DNA from: Hexactinellida sp. DTS-2022
Lineage: Eukaryota; Porifera; Hexactinellida
Direction: 5' to 3'
Assembly: GCA_028753945.1 (NCBI GenBank)
Contig: JAPNXP010000002.1
Location: 11,532,001 to 11,596,000, forward strand
DNA: 64,000 nucleotides
Made by a program: the position numbers and the translations under genes. Within the stretch, counting starts at the first letter, position 1. Every line of letters begins with the position of its first letter. Below the pieces are notes generated by a model that worked only from the letters and a program-made list of their open reading frames with translations, was not told the origin of the DNA and ran no database searches. Shown here piece after piece: positions 21,736 to 33,034 of the stretch.

Positions 21736-24700
21736 CATAGCATACTATGCATAATGCCTAAGAGTAACTTGTGGATTTCGGACCAGGGATGCGTTAGCCG
21801 ATATAATTATTAATCACCCATAATGTATTAAATTAGACTATTATGTATTAATACAATTGAGTAATAGATGTTTTGATAGATTTTCTAGATAACTTTATTT
21901 ATATTCTATTTCTCCTTTATTAGCGCATCTTTCTAACATTCCTGTTATCTAAATTTTGCTAGCTGCTAATATTTTCGAATGCCGAACAATTGTTCTGCCC
22001 CAGGCTGCAGGAGCAATTACGATCCGAATGACAGAATTCCAGTTTTCAAAATGCCACTTGAGCCAGATGAACTGAAACACACTTGGCTGCGAGCTCTACA
22101 CAGAGAAGTTGTTGATGAGCTGAAAGTCGTGTATGTATGCTCGAAGCATTTTAGAGAGGAAGATATCGAATATATGCATAGAGTCCCGAATGGAGACGGG
22201 AGTTATCGAGACGAGCTCCTCAATCAAGCGGTGACACTTAGTCTCAAGTCAGAAGTTGAAGAAAATGAAAGATTTAAGATCCAAAGTTTCCAGGAGTTAC
22301 AAGATAAGTTACCTTTTCTCTCTATACATAAAACGTGGTCCTTATGGTACCCTGATGAATTGACTTTAATTATTATGCGTCCTGGTTTTCATAATCGTAA
22401 AATTGAAGTTGATACGTACTTGTCAGTCGAATTTGATTTATCCGTAAATGCTTATTTTAAGGGTGAAATGTTTTCAATTTCTCAAGTAACTTTGAGTGAT
22501 ATTCGACAACTTGTATCTATCCTTGATGAAATTTCCAATCCACCACCTTCTATAGTCACTGAAACTTTTCCCACTAGTTCTAATAATGCATCTCATATCG
22601 CTTCCGCAGAACGTCATCTCCAACAAATTATTGATAATATGCATGAAACCAAATCCGATGACGAACTGATTCCTTATCCAGAGGTTTCTAGACTCCAATT
22701 TATTATTTGCCAACTTCAAAACAGTCTTGTCCCGAAAAATAGGCGGAGATATAACGTATTAACCCAAATTTTATCTCTGAAAACACATCTCATTTCACCT
22801 GTATCATACCAGTATCTTCAGAGTATGTCCTGTCTATCTCTTCCACACCCCAGTACATTACAAAAGTTGTATTCATCCTTTGGTCTTGAAAACGAGTTCT
22901 TTACATTCCTTAAACAAGCCACACAATCTTTCTCTCTGGAACAAAGACATGTTATTTTTCAAATGGATGAGATTCATGTCAAATCCGATATTTCATATAA
23001 AGGGGGTAAAATACTTTGTTCTAACCTTGATCCAGATAATCCTACCAAGACTGTTTTCGCGATTATGGTCTCCAGCTTGTATAAGAAATGGTCTTCTATC
23101 GTTAGTCTTTTGCCATGTGCTTCTGTAACAGCTGAAAATATATTCGAGACTATCAAATCTTGTATTCGTGATGTCGAGGAATGTGGCTTATTCGTTCAAA
23201 TCATCTCTACCGACAACTATCCTCTTAATGTCAAACTTTTTAAATTGTTTTCCCCTATTGGCAAACTGGATGCAAAAGTACCACATCCTTGTGATATCAA
23301 TAGAAATCTTTTCCTCATGTTTGACTTTGTACATATTCTTAAAAGTGTTCGAAATAATTGGTTAAATCAGCAATCTGATGGTAAACTGTTTTCTTATCCG
23401 GATTTGAATTGTATTTCTATTGACCAGTGTACCTATCCATTAAAAATATGTCTTGCTTCTTTCCGTGACATCCGTATGCTATATAACTCCGAGAGAGATA
23501 GCTTGGCAAAACTCGCTCCGCGTTTGACAGCTAAATCTTGTTATCCATCCAGCCTTGAACGTCAGAATGTTAAGTTGGTTTTGAAAGTAGTTCATGATTC
23601 CACCATTGCTGGTTTAGCCATACAGAATGAACAACGATCTCCTCATTTAAATCCAACACTTCTGACTTTGTTGGGATTCTCTTATCTCTTTGGAAAATCT
23701 TCAACGTTAACATGCCCTATAAACATGTTCGTTTGAATGATCCTATGTCTAAACCTCTAACATTTAATGATGAGCGATTTATCTTTCTGACACAAATTGT
23801 TTATTGGTTAGATGCTTGGCAGTCACTGCCCGAGAAAGGTGGTAAATTGAGCAAACAGACATTTACAAGCTTAAAACATGCATGTCTTGTGTTACCCCAG
23901 ATAATAAATTTTCTAACAGATACCTGTGGTTATTCCTACTTATTAACATCATTCTTACAGACAGACCCATTAGAACACCATTTTTGGCTGTATCGTATGA
24001 TGTCAGGAACAAATTACCATGTTTCCTATCTGCAAATCTTAGAATCAGAGCGCGTCTTAAAGTATCTAACATCCTAAGCATGTTTTCCAGTCAAACTGTT
24101 TCTAGCACATATTCTTTTCAAGAGTTCATTCACTCTTTTTCATCTCTGGAAAGTGCAGATTCTAATAACGATTTTGACCTAGATCCATTCTTGCATGCAA
24201 TTTCAGATCTTTCTGCTATTGAGTGTAATATACAGGTACTTCAATCCTAACCTTTATTGCTGGCTACTCAGTACACCAATACTTAAAACATAGTCAGCCT
24301 TGTCGTATTTGTCGGGATATCTTAACTTTTGATAGGGATCTACTTGTCGATGAACCCTCTACTCTATCTCAATTCAAACTAGTAGAACTCTCCGATCGCG
24401 GAGGATTGAAATACCCATCTGAGGTAGTCATAGAATCCATTGTTACTGCTTGGAAGATCCTAATCTGCATAGAAAATGATAGCGAGCTCATGCCGGCGTT
24501 TGTCAAAGGTCCATCAAGGAAAATCATAGTTAATCTAACCTTGAATGTAATTTTAGAAGCCGATTATTGCCAATCGTGGAGAAAGGAATGTCTATCTTGT
24601 ACTGTAAGTGGTTTCTATATTCTTCAGAAGCTTATATTTGTAGCTGGGAATTGTTTTTTAGCTAATATGGTAAAAAATTACAACTCAATGGTAATTTCCA

Positions 24701-25238
24701 GAGCAACTGAGAAGCGAAAATTAAAACAATTTCACTGACATCATGTATTCTGATTACTTTTCTTTGTTTATATTATGCCGTTCCTTTGTTTATGCTTTTT
24801 GATTCATGTTTATCTTCATAATTTAATATTAGAGTAGACGAGTACAAAGTAGACGAGTTGGAGAGGGAAGCTGATATTGGAAAGATGTTATATAGAAGTT
24901 CAATGAAAAACCTACGTCCTGATATAGAGTTTATATTACTTTTTGTGAATTTATTTGAATGTCCTCTGTGATGTTACATACAGTATTGTTGTGTAATATG
25001 TTATTCTTATTTGTATTGTTAAATAAAGTATCAATTCTCAATGGTAGTGTTAATATAAAGTAAGGGGGGTGGTAAACTGAATATCAGTGTCTAAGATATT
25101 TACTACACCTTGAATCAATGCTGGCATTACATAGTTGGTTTATTTAATAATACTTGGAATTTAACATGTATATCGGCTAACGCATACATGGTCCAAAATC
25201 CACAAGTTACTCTTAGGCATTATGTATAGTAGGCTATG
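21736..25238 (+). mobile_element. P-like transposon, complete ends (3.5 kb)
   Basis: Long TIRs of about 75 bp begin CATAGCATACTATGCATAAT and share AGAGTAACTTGTGGATTT and GCGTTAGCCGATATA. The direct repeat CTGCAAC flanks the element (21729-21735 and 25239-25245), a 7-bp TSD. The terminal CATAGCAT matches the copy at 57599, although the rest of the TIR differs. So two subfamilies share only the first dozen bases. Confidence 0.92.
21979..24738 (+). pseudogene. THAP-domain P-element transposase, frameshifted
   Basis: The first frame (585 residues, 21979-23736) opens with a THAP finger: C5 and C10 in CSAPGC, W36, then C54 and H57 in CSKHF. The RNase H-like core follows: QMDEIHVKSD (first D), STDNYPLNV (second D), and the FDFVHILKSVRNNWLN block of the GTP-binding insertion region. 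The protein continues in a second frame (from about 23640 to 24077), which has LEHHFWLYRMMSG, matching the family's third acidic residue, E. A third frame runs to 24250, and a fourth (about 24255-24738) starts with FIAGYSV and has CRIC. At least three frameshifts therefore break a roughly 900-residue protein. The start is the ATG of the MPxxC THAP signature, 243 bases inside the left end. The rest of the gene has no introns. Confidence 0.9.
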
Positions 25239-25369
25239 CTGCAACCTTATATATTAGACAATACACTATCAGATATAGACTACGTTTGGATATTTTATAA
25301 GATAGTAAAATATTTCCTAGTTCCAGGGGCTGTGCCACTGTGTAGCCTGTCCTGGAAACACCTAACCTT

Positions 25370-26197
25370 GAAAGACAAAATGTCAAATTAGCACTTATGC
25401 TTTTAACGAATCAGCATTAGCTGGATTGTTTGCACATTACTTTGAAAATATCATTGTAGACAAAACCCAAACTGTTTAATTATTGAAATTAATCCATGAT
25501 GTTTGAAAATGTTTAATGTAAACTGTGTAGGGAAGAATATTCATTTAATGGCGAATTTTCGCACTCTTATGTTTGAACTACTCGCGGTTTTGTTTCTCAA
25601 AAACTTTATTTCTTGATTAGTGTGCTGGAGAGCAGCAAAAGGAAAATCATCTCATCCAACCTTTAAACTTTTTATTCATACCATGTAAGGCATTGCCGTT
25701 TCTACTCGAATTGATTTTACAAAATTTGGTTCAAACACCTTCTGATATCAAGGATACCAATTTGCACCCATTTGGTTTGTAGCGGCAAATGTCAGGTTCA
25801 CGATTACGCATTTCATTTTTTGTCAAAACCTGGAGTCTGAGCTTCGGCATCAGCTTTCTAATGTTCTGAAAATTTTGTCGACCAAACCCAATCTGATAAT
25901 ATTGAAAGACCTACTAGTCTCTTAGATATTTAAGTACATTTTTTCACTCAAATGACGATAAACAAGTTGCTAGTTTTGATGTAGATTCCTATTTGTCAAC
26001 TTTAAACGAAATCATCCCTGGAAATGGCAACATCTCAAGTTGAGTGCCTCGCGTTTGTCGCTGGCTATGCTGTATTTTCCTGTCTCAAAAATCTATTAAT
26101 TATATATTGTGCAGGAAATCTCTATGTACTAAAACATCCTTGCAAGTGATTGATGACATGACCAGTCAGTCTATACTCAACGAATTATTAGATAGGG
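25370..26197 (+). pseudogene. Old P-like transposase, C-terminal region
   Basis: Collinear with 59130-58300 on the minus strand, for example ERQNVKLALM, VDKTQTV, the SLLDI.YF.THF..NDD.Q block and VECLAFVAGYAVFSCL. Many frameshifts. It ends abruptly at the element beginning 26198. Confidence 0.75.
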
Positions 26198-27783
26198 CAC
26201 GGGTCTCTGAAATCATAATCTCGGTCAAAAAAATACGGACCCTACGAAATTTACAGGTTAGAAAGTGCATTTCATGTACTCTTTTAATTTTTTTGAATAT
26301 AATATTTCCATCACACAATTTTTACCTAGTGTGATTTCATAATTTGGTGTCAATTCTAAATTGGCTTTCATCTCTTTAGTTCCGATTTGAGGTTGTTTTT
26401 GATAAAACTCCTTTTATTATGATAGGTTAGAGTTATTATTCAATCAGTAATTAGAATCCTGCAAATTAGATGTGGTTTACTTATTAAATGCCTGAATAGA
26501 TAATTAATAATCAATTATCACGCATATTCTTCCACAATTCGATACACTTTGTTATATTCGAAATGTAATTATCTATAAATAAGCAATACATGAGCATTAA
26601 ATAATATTTATTATAACCATTAATTAAAACACATTTCACATATTATGGACGTACATGAAGCAGCTAAATATAAGGTTTGTCGGTGGTGTTGTGCCAAAGT
26701 TGGCAATATTAAGCTCACTTCGCATCGGCTATTCAAGGATAAAGATGAAGAGTTTACATAGTTAGGTAAGCAGTACATAATAGCATTTGAACCAATGATC
26801 CCAGAAGAAAATTACCTTAGGCCAAATGTATTATGCACCGCATGTAAACTCTACATCGCGAAGGTTGTGGGTGGTGATGCCCCTAAGAAGCAGCCAATGC
26901 AATTTAATTGGCCTGATCATTTGCATCAGACGCGTTCTACATGTACTACCAGTAATCGATGTCCAATGTGTGAAGAAGCGACTAGATTTGGACGACGTTG
27001 TCTTGCCAAGCCTACTTACGACAATGTCTGAAGAAGAAACACTCGCGCATGAAAATCTTCTCAAAATAAACAATATTCAACGGAGTACCTACCATGGAAA
27101 TGCATTTGAGGGAAAAACGATGCGCAAGCTGCTCAAAATGTGTGATCAACTGGCTTTTCCTCCTTCAAACTCCGCCTTCATTGCCATGAAGAGGTTTAGT
27201 GATGTGGTTACATCGTGCTTCGGGACGAATATTGAAATTGAATATATTGAACATATTCATCAATTCAAGAGGCTTTTAATAGAACAGCACAACCATGTTC
27301 AACAAAAGTCCATGTTATTTGTCGCCACATTGTACCTTTTATACAGAAATACCTTCCTCCTGGAAAGGGTCTTGGATGTGTTTCAGAACAAGCAGTTGAA
27401 TCCTCTCACTCACGCTTTATGAAGGTCTGGAATAGATACAAATGCAATCAAGATGTTGAAAGTTATCCAAAATGCTTCTATAACGCAGTTGCGAGGCTAA
27501 TTTCACCAACTACTCCATATGTTAGTCTAATTAATATGTCATTTTATGTACTTGAGATGAAAAATATGCAAGTAATATGTTATTTTATGTTAATTATGAT
27601 AATCAAAATCAAAATTCGGTAAATATTTGACACCAAATTATGAAATCACACTTGGTAAAAATTGTGTGATGGAAATATTTTATTCAAAACAAATTAAAAG
27701 AGCACATGAAATGCACATTCTAACCTGTAAATTTCGTAAGGTCCGTATTTTTTTGACCGAGATTATAATTTCAGAGACCCGTG
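26198..27783 (+). mobile_element. TIR transposon of unassigned superfamily
   Basis: TIRs of about 156 bp (26198-26353 and 27627-27783) are nearly identical inverted copies starting CACGGGTCTCTGAAATYATA and running through AAAAAAATACGGACC to TAATTTGGTGTCAA. A terminal CAC suggests CACTA/Chapaev-type elements, but no clear TSD is seen. It lies at the broken 3' edge of the old P-like element. The inside encodes a zinc-finger protein (next entry). Confidence 0.8.
26645..27540 (+). pseudogene. Cysteine-rich transposase-like protein of the unassigned element
   Basis: The frame opens MDVHEAAKYKVCRWCCAKVG, with CxxC pairs in CRWC, LCTAC and CPMC, so a compound zinc finger is likely at residues 12-125. 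An in-frame stop follows DEEFT (near 26760). After a frame change, YHGNAFEGKTMRKLLKMCDQ and FSDVVTSCFG follow. After another change come LPPGKGLGCVSEQAVESSHS and FMKVWNRYK (27350-27440), the kind of C-terminal E-containing block seen in several animal DNA transposases. The middle of a full transposase seems deleted. I do not recognise the superfamily. Confidence 0.6.
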
Positions 27784-28463
27784 TATGATATAGAATTTTT
27801 AATGTCTGTTTTTATTAACCATATTTATTTGCTTAGGTATTCTCTTTCTCTAATCCTCTGCTGACCTTCTTCTATTATTTAATTTCCTATTTGCTTTTCG
27901 AAACCTTTACTACTGTCTATCACCTCCCCTTTACAGCTCTAATCGTTAATCTCTCCCAAAATCTAAAGGTTAGGGATATTGCTACACTATTAAGGATGTT
28001 CTTTGAAGTATTTGGAGTTCTCTTAGGTATTTAATTTTAAATCTGTTGTTTTATTTAGTTTTTATAACATTTGCTTGCTAGATTGCTTTAAGTACAAATA
28101 TGCATTTAGTGTTGGATACGCTTTTATTATAAATGAGCTCTGCTCTGAAATGCACAACCCGAAAATACTGGGGGCCCCCAAAATCGATCAAGAACCTTCC
28201 GGACCATGGGGAGGAACATAAAACAGCAACCACAAAACCGCAACGAACGATACAGAAGCTTGTGCGCACGGAAACAACCGCTTTTAAGGCTGCAAACGGG
28301 ACACTTATGAATGCCCTTCCATGAGGCTGGTCAAGATGGCATTAAGGCCATGACGGACAATTTTAATCTACCCATTGTATCGGAAGTGGGATGCTGATAA
28401 GTCGAACACAGCCAAAGGCATACAGGCACAGGATTAGTCACCCAGGACACCAGAAAATACATT
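27784..28463. other. Stretch without a supported gene
   Basis: 27784-28130 is AT-rich and featureless. 28130-28440 is richer in G+C, with a 63-residue frame (28133-28324) that I do not recognise. It adjoins the minisatellite end of a Helitron and might be captured DNA. Confidence 0.35.
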
Positions 28464-29043
28464 GCTTGATAGGTCGCGTCGCTTGATTGGTCGCGTCGCT
28501 TGATTGGTCGCGTCGCTTGATTGGTCGCGTCGCTTGATAGGTCGCGTCGCTTGATAGGTCGCTTCGCTTGATAGGTCGCTTCGCTTGATAGGTCGCTTCG
28601 CTTGATAGGTCGCTTCGCTTGATAGGTCGCTTCGCTTGATAGGTCGCTTCGCTTGATAGGTCGCTTCGCTTGATTGATCCCTTCGCTTGATAGGTCGCGT
28701 CGCTTGATTGGTCCCTTCGCTTGATAGGTCGCTTCGCTTGATAGGTCGCTTCGCTTGATAGGTCGCTTCGCTTGATTGGTCCCTTCGCTTGATAGGTCGC
28801 TTCGCTTGATTAGTCCCTTCGCTTGATAGGTCGCTTCGCTTGATAGGTCGCTTCGCTTGATAGGTCGCTTCGCTTGATAGGTCGCGTCGCTTGATAGGTC
28901 GCTTCGCTTGATTGGTCGCTTCGCTTGATAGGTCACTTCGCTTGATACGTCGCTTCGCTTGATAGGTCGCTTTGCTTAATAGGTCGCTTTGCTTGATAGG
29001 TCGCTTTGCTTGATAGGTCGCTTCGCTTGATAAGTCGTTTCGC
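28464..29043. repeat. 17-bp minisatellite, about 34 units
   Basis: Unit GATAGGTCGCTTCGCTT (plus strand), repeated with a few variants (GATTGGTCGCGTCGCTT, GATTGGTCCCTTCGCTT). On the minus strand the unit is a copy of the AAGCGAAGCGACCTAKC motif that occurs one to three times at the 3' end of related Helitrons, for example at 29563-29608. Because 17 is not a multiple of 3 and the unit lacks stops, long artificial open frames run through it. Confidence 0.95.
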
Positions 29044-29542
29044 AATAATTATAGGTCGTTTCGCATTATAGGCCGATTTGAGGCAGAACACAACAACACA
29101 CGAACCGCTTTGCGGTTGGTGTGTAATTTCTATACTTCTAAGTTCTAACATTGATTATAAAGTGTAAATAAGCCTAAATAGTCAAATTTGATAAGTGATT
29201 ACGTCATCATGCGATATTGAGTAAGTAAATCGGCAATTTGGTGTGTCCAACGTGTCCCCATAATTATTGTGCACGTTCTATTAAGTTTTCAGATTTTATC
29301 TCTTATAAGGTGGGAATTATGTGCGATTAAGTGAATTTCCATGCTTCTTGAAATGTGAAAATTACGTCATAACTTGTCGAGGTGTGATAAATTTTAGTGG
29401 AAATCTCAACATGTTGGCTGGTGCCAAAACTTACCCCTATAGTCCATAAATCACATATGGAAACCGTCCAGTTTCTTCAATCAACTTGGAACATACAAAC
29501 AAATACATATACACACACCCACCCTTGTGTTTTAATAGTACA
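28464..29542 (-). mobile_element. Helitron with expanded 3' minisatellite
   Basis: On the minus strand the 5' end reads TGTACTATTAAAACACAAGG (29542), directly joined to the 3' CTAG of the next Helitron. The body matches 17550-18257 (AACCGTCCAGTTTCTTC, GCGATTAAGTG, the palindrome near 29100). The 3' hairpin is followed by an array of 17-bp units instead of a single terminus. No terminal CTAG was found beyond the array, so its true 3' end is unresolved. Confidence 0.75.
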
Positions 29543-30316
29543 CTAGCGCCCCCCGCTTTCTAGGTCGCTTCGCTTGCTAGGTCGCTTCGCTTGCTAGGTC
29601 GCTTCGCAGCAGAACACAACCACACACCAACCGCTTCGCGGTTGGTGTGTGGCTTATATACTCCTAATATTGATTATAAAGCGTAAATAGGCCTAAATAG
29701 TCAAATTTAACAATGTGAAATTTTAATGATTACGTCATCATGCAATAATGAGTAAGCATATTGGTGATCTGGTGTAACCAACGTGTCCGCATCATTAATG
29801 TAGATGTTCTATTAAATCTTCAGATTTTTATCTCTTAGAGGGCGCGAATTATGTGCGATCAAGTGAATTTTCAGGGTTCTCGAAGTGTGACAATGACGTC
29901 ATAACTTGTCGAGGTGTTAGAAATTTTGAGTCTAAACCTCAACTTGTAGGCGGGTGCCAAAAGTTACCCCTATATGCCAAAAATCCCATTTGGAAACAGT
30001 CCACTTTCTTCAATCAACTCGTAACATACAAACAAATATATACACACACCCAGGGTGTTATCCAGGCGTGCTGGGCGCGCCTAAAGGAGCGTAATTTGGC
30101 AGAATTTTTATCTAGGCGTACAAAAATCGAGTCTAGGCCTGCAATATCGAGAGTTGCTCCCATAGACTTAATACAAGATGACTAATCTAGGCGTACAAAA
30201 TGAAAACTGAACGAGCTCAAACTAAATTTAGGAGCGGGGTAATTTTTTCCTGGATGAAAGCCTGCACACACCCACACACATATACACCCAGGCTTGTGTT
30301 TTAATGGTACACTAGA
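29543..30316 (-). mobile_element. Non-autonomous Helitron
   Basis: Minus-strand 5' end TCTAGTGTACCATTAAAACA after host A (complement of 30317). The 3' side has the ACCAACCGCTTCGCGGTTGG palindrome, three GCGAAGCGACCTAG units, and ends GGCGCTAG at 29543-29546. It contains a hAT element at 30051-30264. Confidence 0.85.
30051..30264. mobile_element. 214-bp hAT miniature element
   Basis: Ends CAGGGTGTTATCCAGG and CCTGGATGAAAGCCTG. Exact 8-bp TSD CACACACC (30043-30050, 30265-30272). A highly similar copy is at 56694-56907. Inserted inside the Helitron 29543-30316. Confidence 0.92.
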
Positions 30317-30492
30317 TACATAATAAATATATTAATGTGAATTATCTCAGAGATGGTACATGATAGAAACAAACTTCCAATTTATCAATTGTTTCTCAAG
30401 CAACGTATTTCATCAAGGACTCGGACAAAACATCCTGGGACATAATCAAAACATCCCAATTTTGTCAATTCTACATTTCGAATGTATGGAAG

Positions 30493-30831
30493 CAGTGGCG
30501 TCCGCGGGGAATCCCCCCTTGGGGGTTCCTAATTTGGGCTCCTAGTTTGATAAGGGCTCCCTTATCAAACTATTTTATCTGTACAAAAGCACTGAAAGTT
30601 CAGTGGCATATCCAGGGGGGGGGGGGGGGATTTGGGTAATCAAACACCCCCCTCATAACTACTTTTCAAAAGGGATATGTTTTTATTTATAATTTGGTAC
30701 GACTGCACATATTACACTCTTGCCTTCCAGACCCCCCCTTACCATCGCTCGCTCCAAAGCAGCCCCCTCACGATAATCCTAAATAGGCCACTGAAGTTCC
30801 CCGATGGGGCCCCCTGGCCAGGACGCCCCTG
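30493..30831. mobile_element. 339-bp hAT miniature element with nested insert
   Basis: TIRs CAGTGGCGTCCGCGGGG and GGCCAGGACGCCCCTG. Exact 8-bp TSD TATGGAAG (30485-30492, 30832-30839). Interior shared with 8347-8527. Confidence 0.9.
30601..30793. mobile_element. Nested hAT-like miniature element
   Basis: Ends CAGTGGCATATCCAGG and CCTAAATAGGCCACTG, with a poly-G tract next to the left end. AAGTT adjoins both ends, an eroded TSD. Confidence 0.7.
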
Positions 30832-30839
30832 TATGGAAG

Positions 30840-31273
30840 TATACCCAATATGCATAGAAAAATGCTGATTCATCACCAATTAAATTCATACTGAAATTAA
30901 GCATGTCTAAAATGAAGTGTCCTAAAAGGAAACTTCTAACACAATAAGGATCGTTTCCGTCCGAACTCCTTTCTGAATTGCTATAGCACCTTTACAATGA
31001 TGATGACATGACTTAAAAATCTAAAATGTCATCTTAGTCGACTGCACGTGCATTTACAGGCACCACCACCAAAATATTCCTTGAGTGCCTTCGAAGGAAC
31101 TTTCTGTCGGCACAGATGTAATACTAGACGGTGCCCTCATCACACTATTGTAGATAAAGAGTTGAAACTTTGAATATAGCTGCGTTATCACCGTCTAATT
31201 TGCACCTGGGATACTATTTAAACTAATTCGGGCTATTTAAAATAATTCGGGCTAAAAATATAGATATTAGTAG
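30840..31273. other. Stretch without a gene
   Basis: No coding motif or terminal repeat seen. Confidence 0.4.
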
Positions 31274-32011
31274 TAGAGCTGTACCGGATTAGAGATTCTC
31301 TACTCCGTCCGGATCCGGATATCCGGTGCTCAATTATCCGATTTTCCGGCAAAATATGTATTTGACAAATGACACCATAAAATCACATCAAGAACAAGTT
31401 CTCCTTATTCTTGATTAATTGTACATATGTATACTAAGGTTGTGATTTTTTAGGGAGGCTTCTAAAATAATTTATGTGATTCCACAATTGATACAGTATA
31501 TGAATATAAATCAATCCTCTCACTATCTAAGAACGAATCTTTCAGAGCACTCTGTAATGAATGTGATACCAATACATATATCAGTGATAAAATCCTAAAA
31601 TATATAGCACGTCACCACTGTGGAACCACATAAAACATTCACATCCAGAAATTTACAAATTAAAACAATAAATGAAAATCCTCTTGTAGAAATTCACAAC
31701 AAGGTGTTCATATTGTTTTTCAATCAACTTGTTCTGCTATTACACATTATCTAAATCTACTCCAAGAATATATTACAAGAAAACCTGTACCAGACATTAG
31801 AACGACAGAAGAAAGGGACAGTTAATGACCCTAGAGCTATGGAAATTCACTTTATATTAGGAGAGATAGTTATTCTTTAATTCATACACAAATACAATTG
31901 GGACTGTTATCCGGCCGGATAGTTGTTCATATCCAGTTCCGGCCGGATATCCGATAACTGGCCGGATACAGCCGGATACCGAATTAGAACCGGATATCCG
32001 GTACAGCCCTA
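31274..32011. mobile_element. Non-autonomous hAT element (738 bp)
   Basis: TIRs TAGAGCTGTACCGGAT and, inverted at the right, TAGGGCTGTACCGGATATCC. Exact 8-bp TSD ATTAGTAG (31266-31273, 32012-32019). Multiple CCGGATATCCGG palindromes lie near both ends. Confidence 0.92.
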
Positions 32012-32289
32012 ATTAGTAGTTGGCTTGATAAAATTTACCTGTGGTCTAGATAATTAAGTTCAACACCTTTTGGCTAATCATGATTGTTCAATTCTGTCAG
32101 AATTTTGGAGACGATCTATATTTCCTAACAATTCAGATTAAATGATACTGTGGAGCTAATTCTATTGTTTCAACTTAGTTAATTATGGATTCTACTTGTT
32201 TAACCTTACTCTATTGTTTCAACTTGCGATATTTATATTAATTCTACTTGTGAATTCGAGCAACCTTCTCTTTAATTATAGTACTTTGA

Positions 32290-33030
32290 AGTTGATTTAT
32301 TAGCAACTACCCTATTAGCAACATTGCTCTATTAGCAACCAATTTAAAAGTCACGCTCAAAGTATGGGCAATTCTATACCTTGATATTCCCCTATTAGCA
32401 ACTTGCTTAATAGCAATATTCATTTATTAGCAACCTATTTCTGTTCCCAAGTGTAGATCTGTTCCCCTATAAGCAATTCATAGTTACAAATAGACGAACA
32501 GCAATTAAATTACTCGCACAATTATAGTGATGAACACTATAAAAATTAGCACGTACACATACGTTTTGTGATCACATATTTAGGTTGGTCATCTAATGAG
32601 AATCATTTTTCTTAGTAGGACTTCTTCAATAGTTCATGCTCTCATGATTACAATACTTTACAAAGTAAATTTATATTATCATTTTTTTTATTGTTTACTT
32701 TCCAAAAGTGGGGTATTGTTATACACCTCTCACTGTCCATTGCCCCCTTTCACCATTTCCAAGAAAGTGTATGCTCTTATGAAACCAGTTGCTAATCAAT
32801 AAATACTGTGATGAGTATCATAATGTGTATTTTCATTATATAATATTTATCACTTCTACTACTAACTATACTTATTAATCAAGAGAATGAGAATTACGAT
32901 TACCTACGTATGTAAAATTGTATTTTTCCCTTTTTAACGAGAAATCCCTTATTAGCAACTTTGTCTATTAGCAACTATTTTTGCATCTAGACCCGAGTTG
33001 CAAGCTAATATATATATATTAGCAACCCAA
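32290..33030. repeat. Scattered CCTATTAGCAAC motif cluster
   Basis: At least nine copies of TATTAGCAAC or close variants on the plus strand (32298-32470, 32945-33030) bracket an AT-rich centre. It may be a decayed pogo-like miniature element with subterminal repeats, but no clean TIR was found. Confidence 0.5.
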
Positions 33031-33034
33031 TTGT

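Larger units (their letters stand above)
20107..25340. mobile_element. Composite insertion in the old P-like element
   Basis: At the left, CCTGGCACGAAACATCCC leads into CCTGGAACTAGG. At the right, the reverse complement reads CAGTGGCACAGCCCCTGGAACTAGG. TAGCC occurs close to both outer ends. The old P-like sequence stops before it and resumes at about 25341. It holds a truncated Helitron and a whole P element, which make up most of its length. Class uncertain, perhaps hAT. Confidence 0.5.
11088..26197 (+). mobile_element. Old P-like transposon, opened by at least eight insertions
   Basis: The left end CATAACATTTTATACACAAG at 11088 matches the terminus of the intact relative at 57599-61665 (CATAGCATTCTATACACTAAG). 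From there, surviving blocks run collinear with the reverse complement of that relative: 12290-12484, 13597-13752, 14530-14907, 16522-17549, 18258-18720, 19462-19488, 19939-20106 and about 25341-26197. Each gap holds another element with its own ends. The 3' TIR is missing: similarity stops at the element starting 26198. The span also contains an unexplained 11140-12290 block. Confidence 0.85.

Noticed and set aside
28464..29043. CRISPR-like array
   Set aside because: The units are contiguous 17-mers without spacers, in a eukaryotic setting and continuous with a Helitron end.
28331..29151. Several 200-residue repeat proteins on the minus strand
   Set aside because: They are the 17-bp minisatellite read in different frames; all frames are open because the unit lacks stops.
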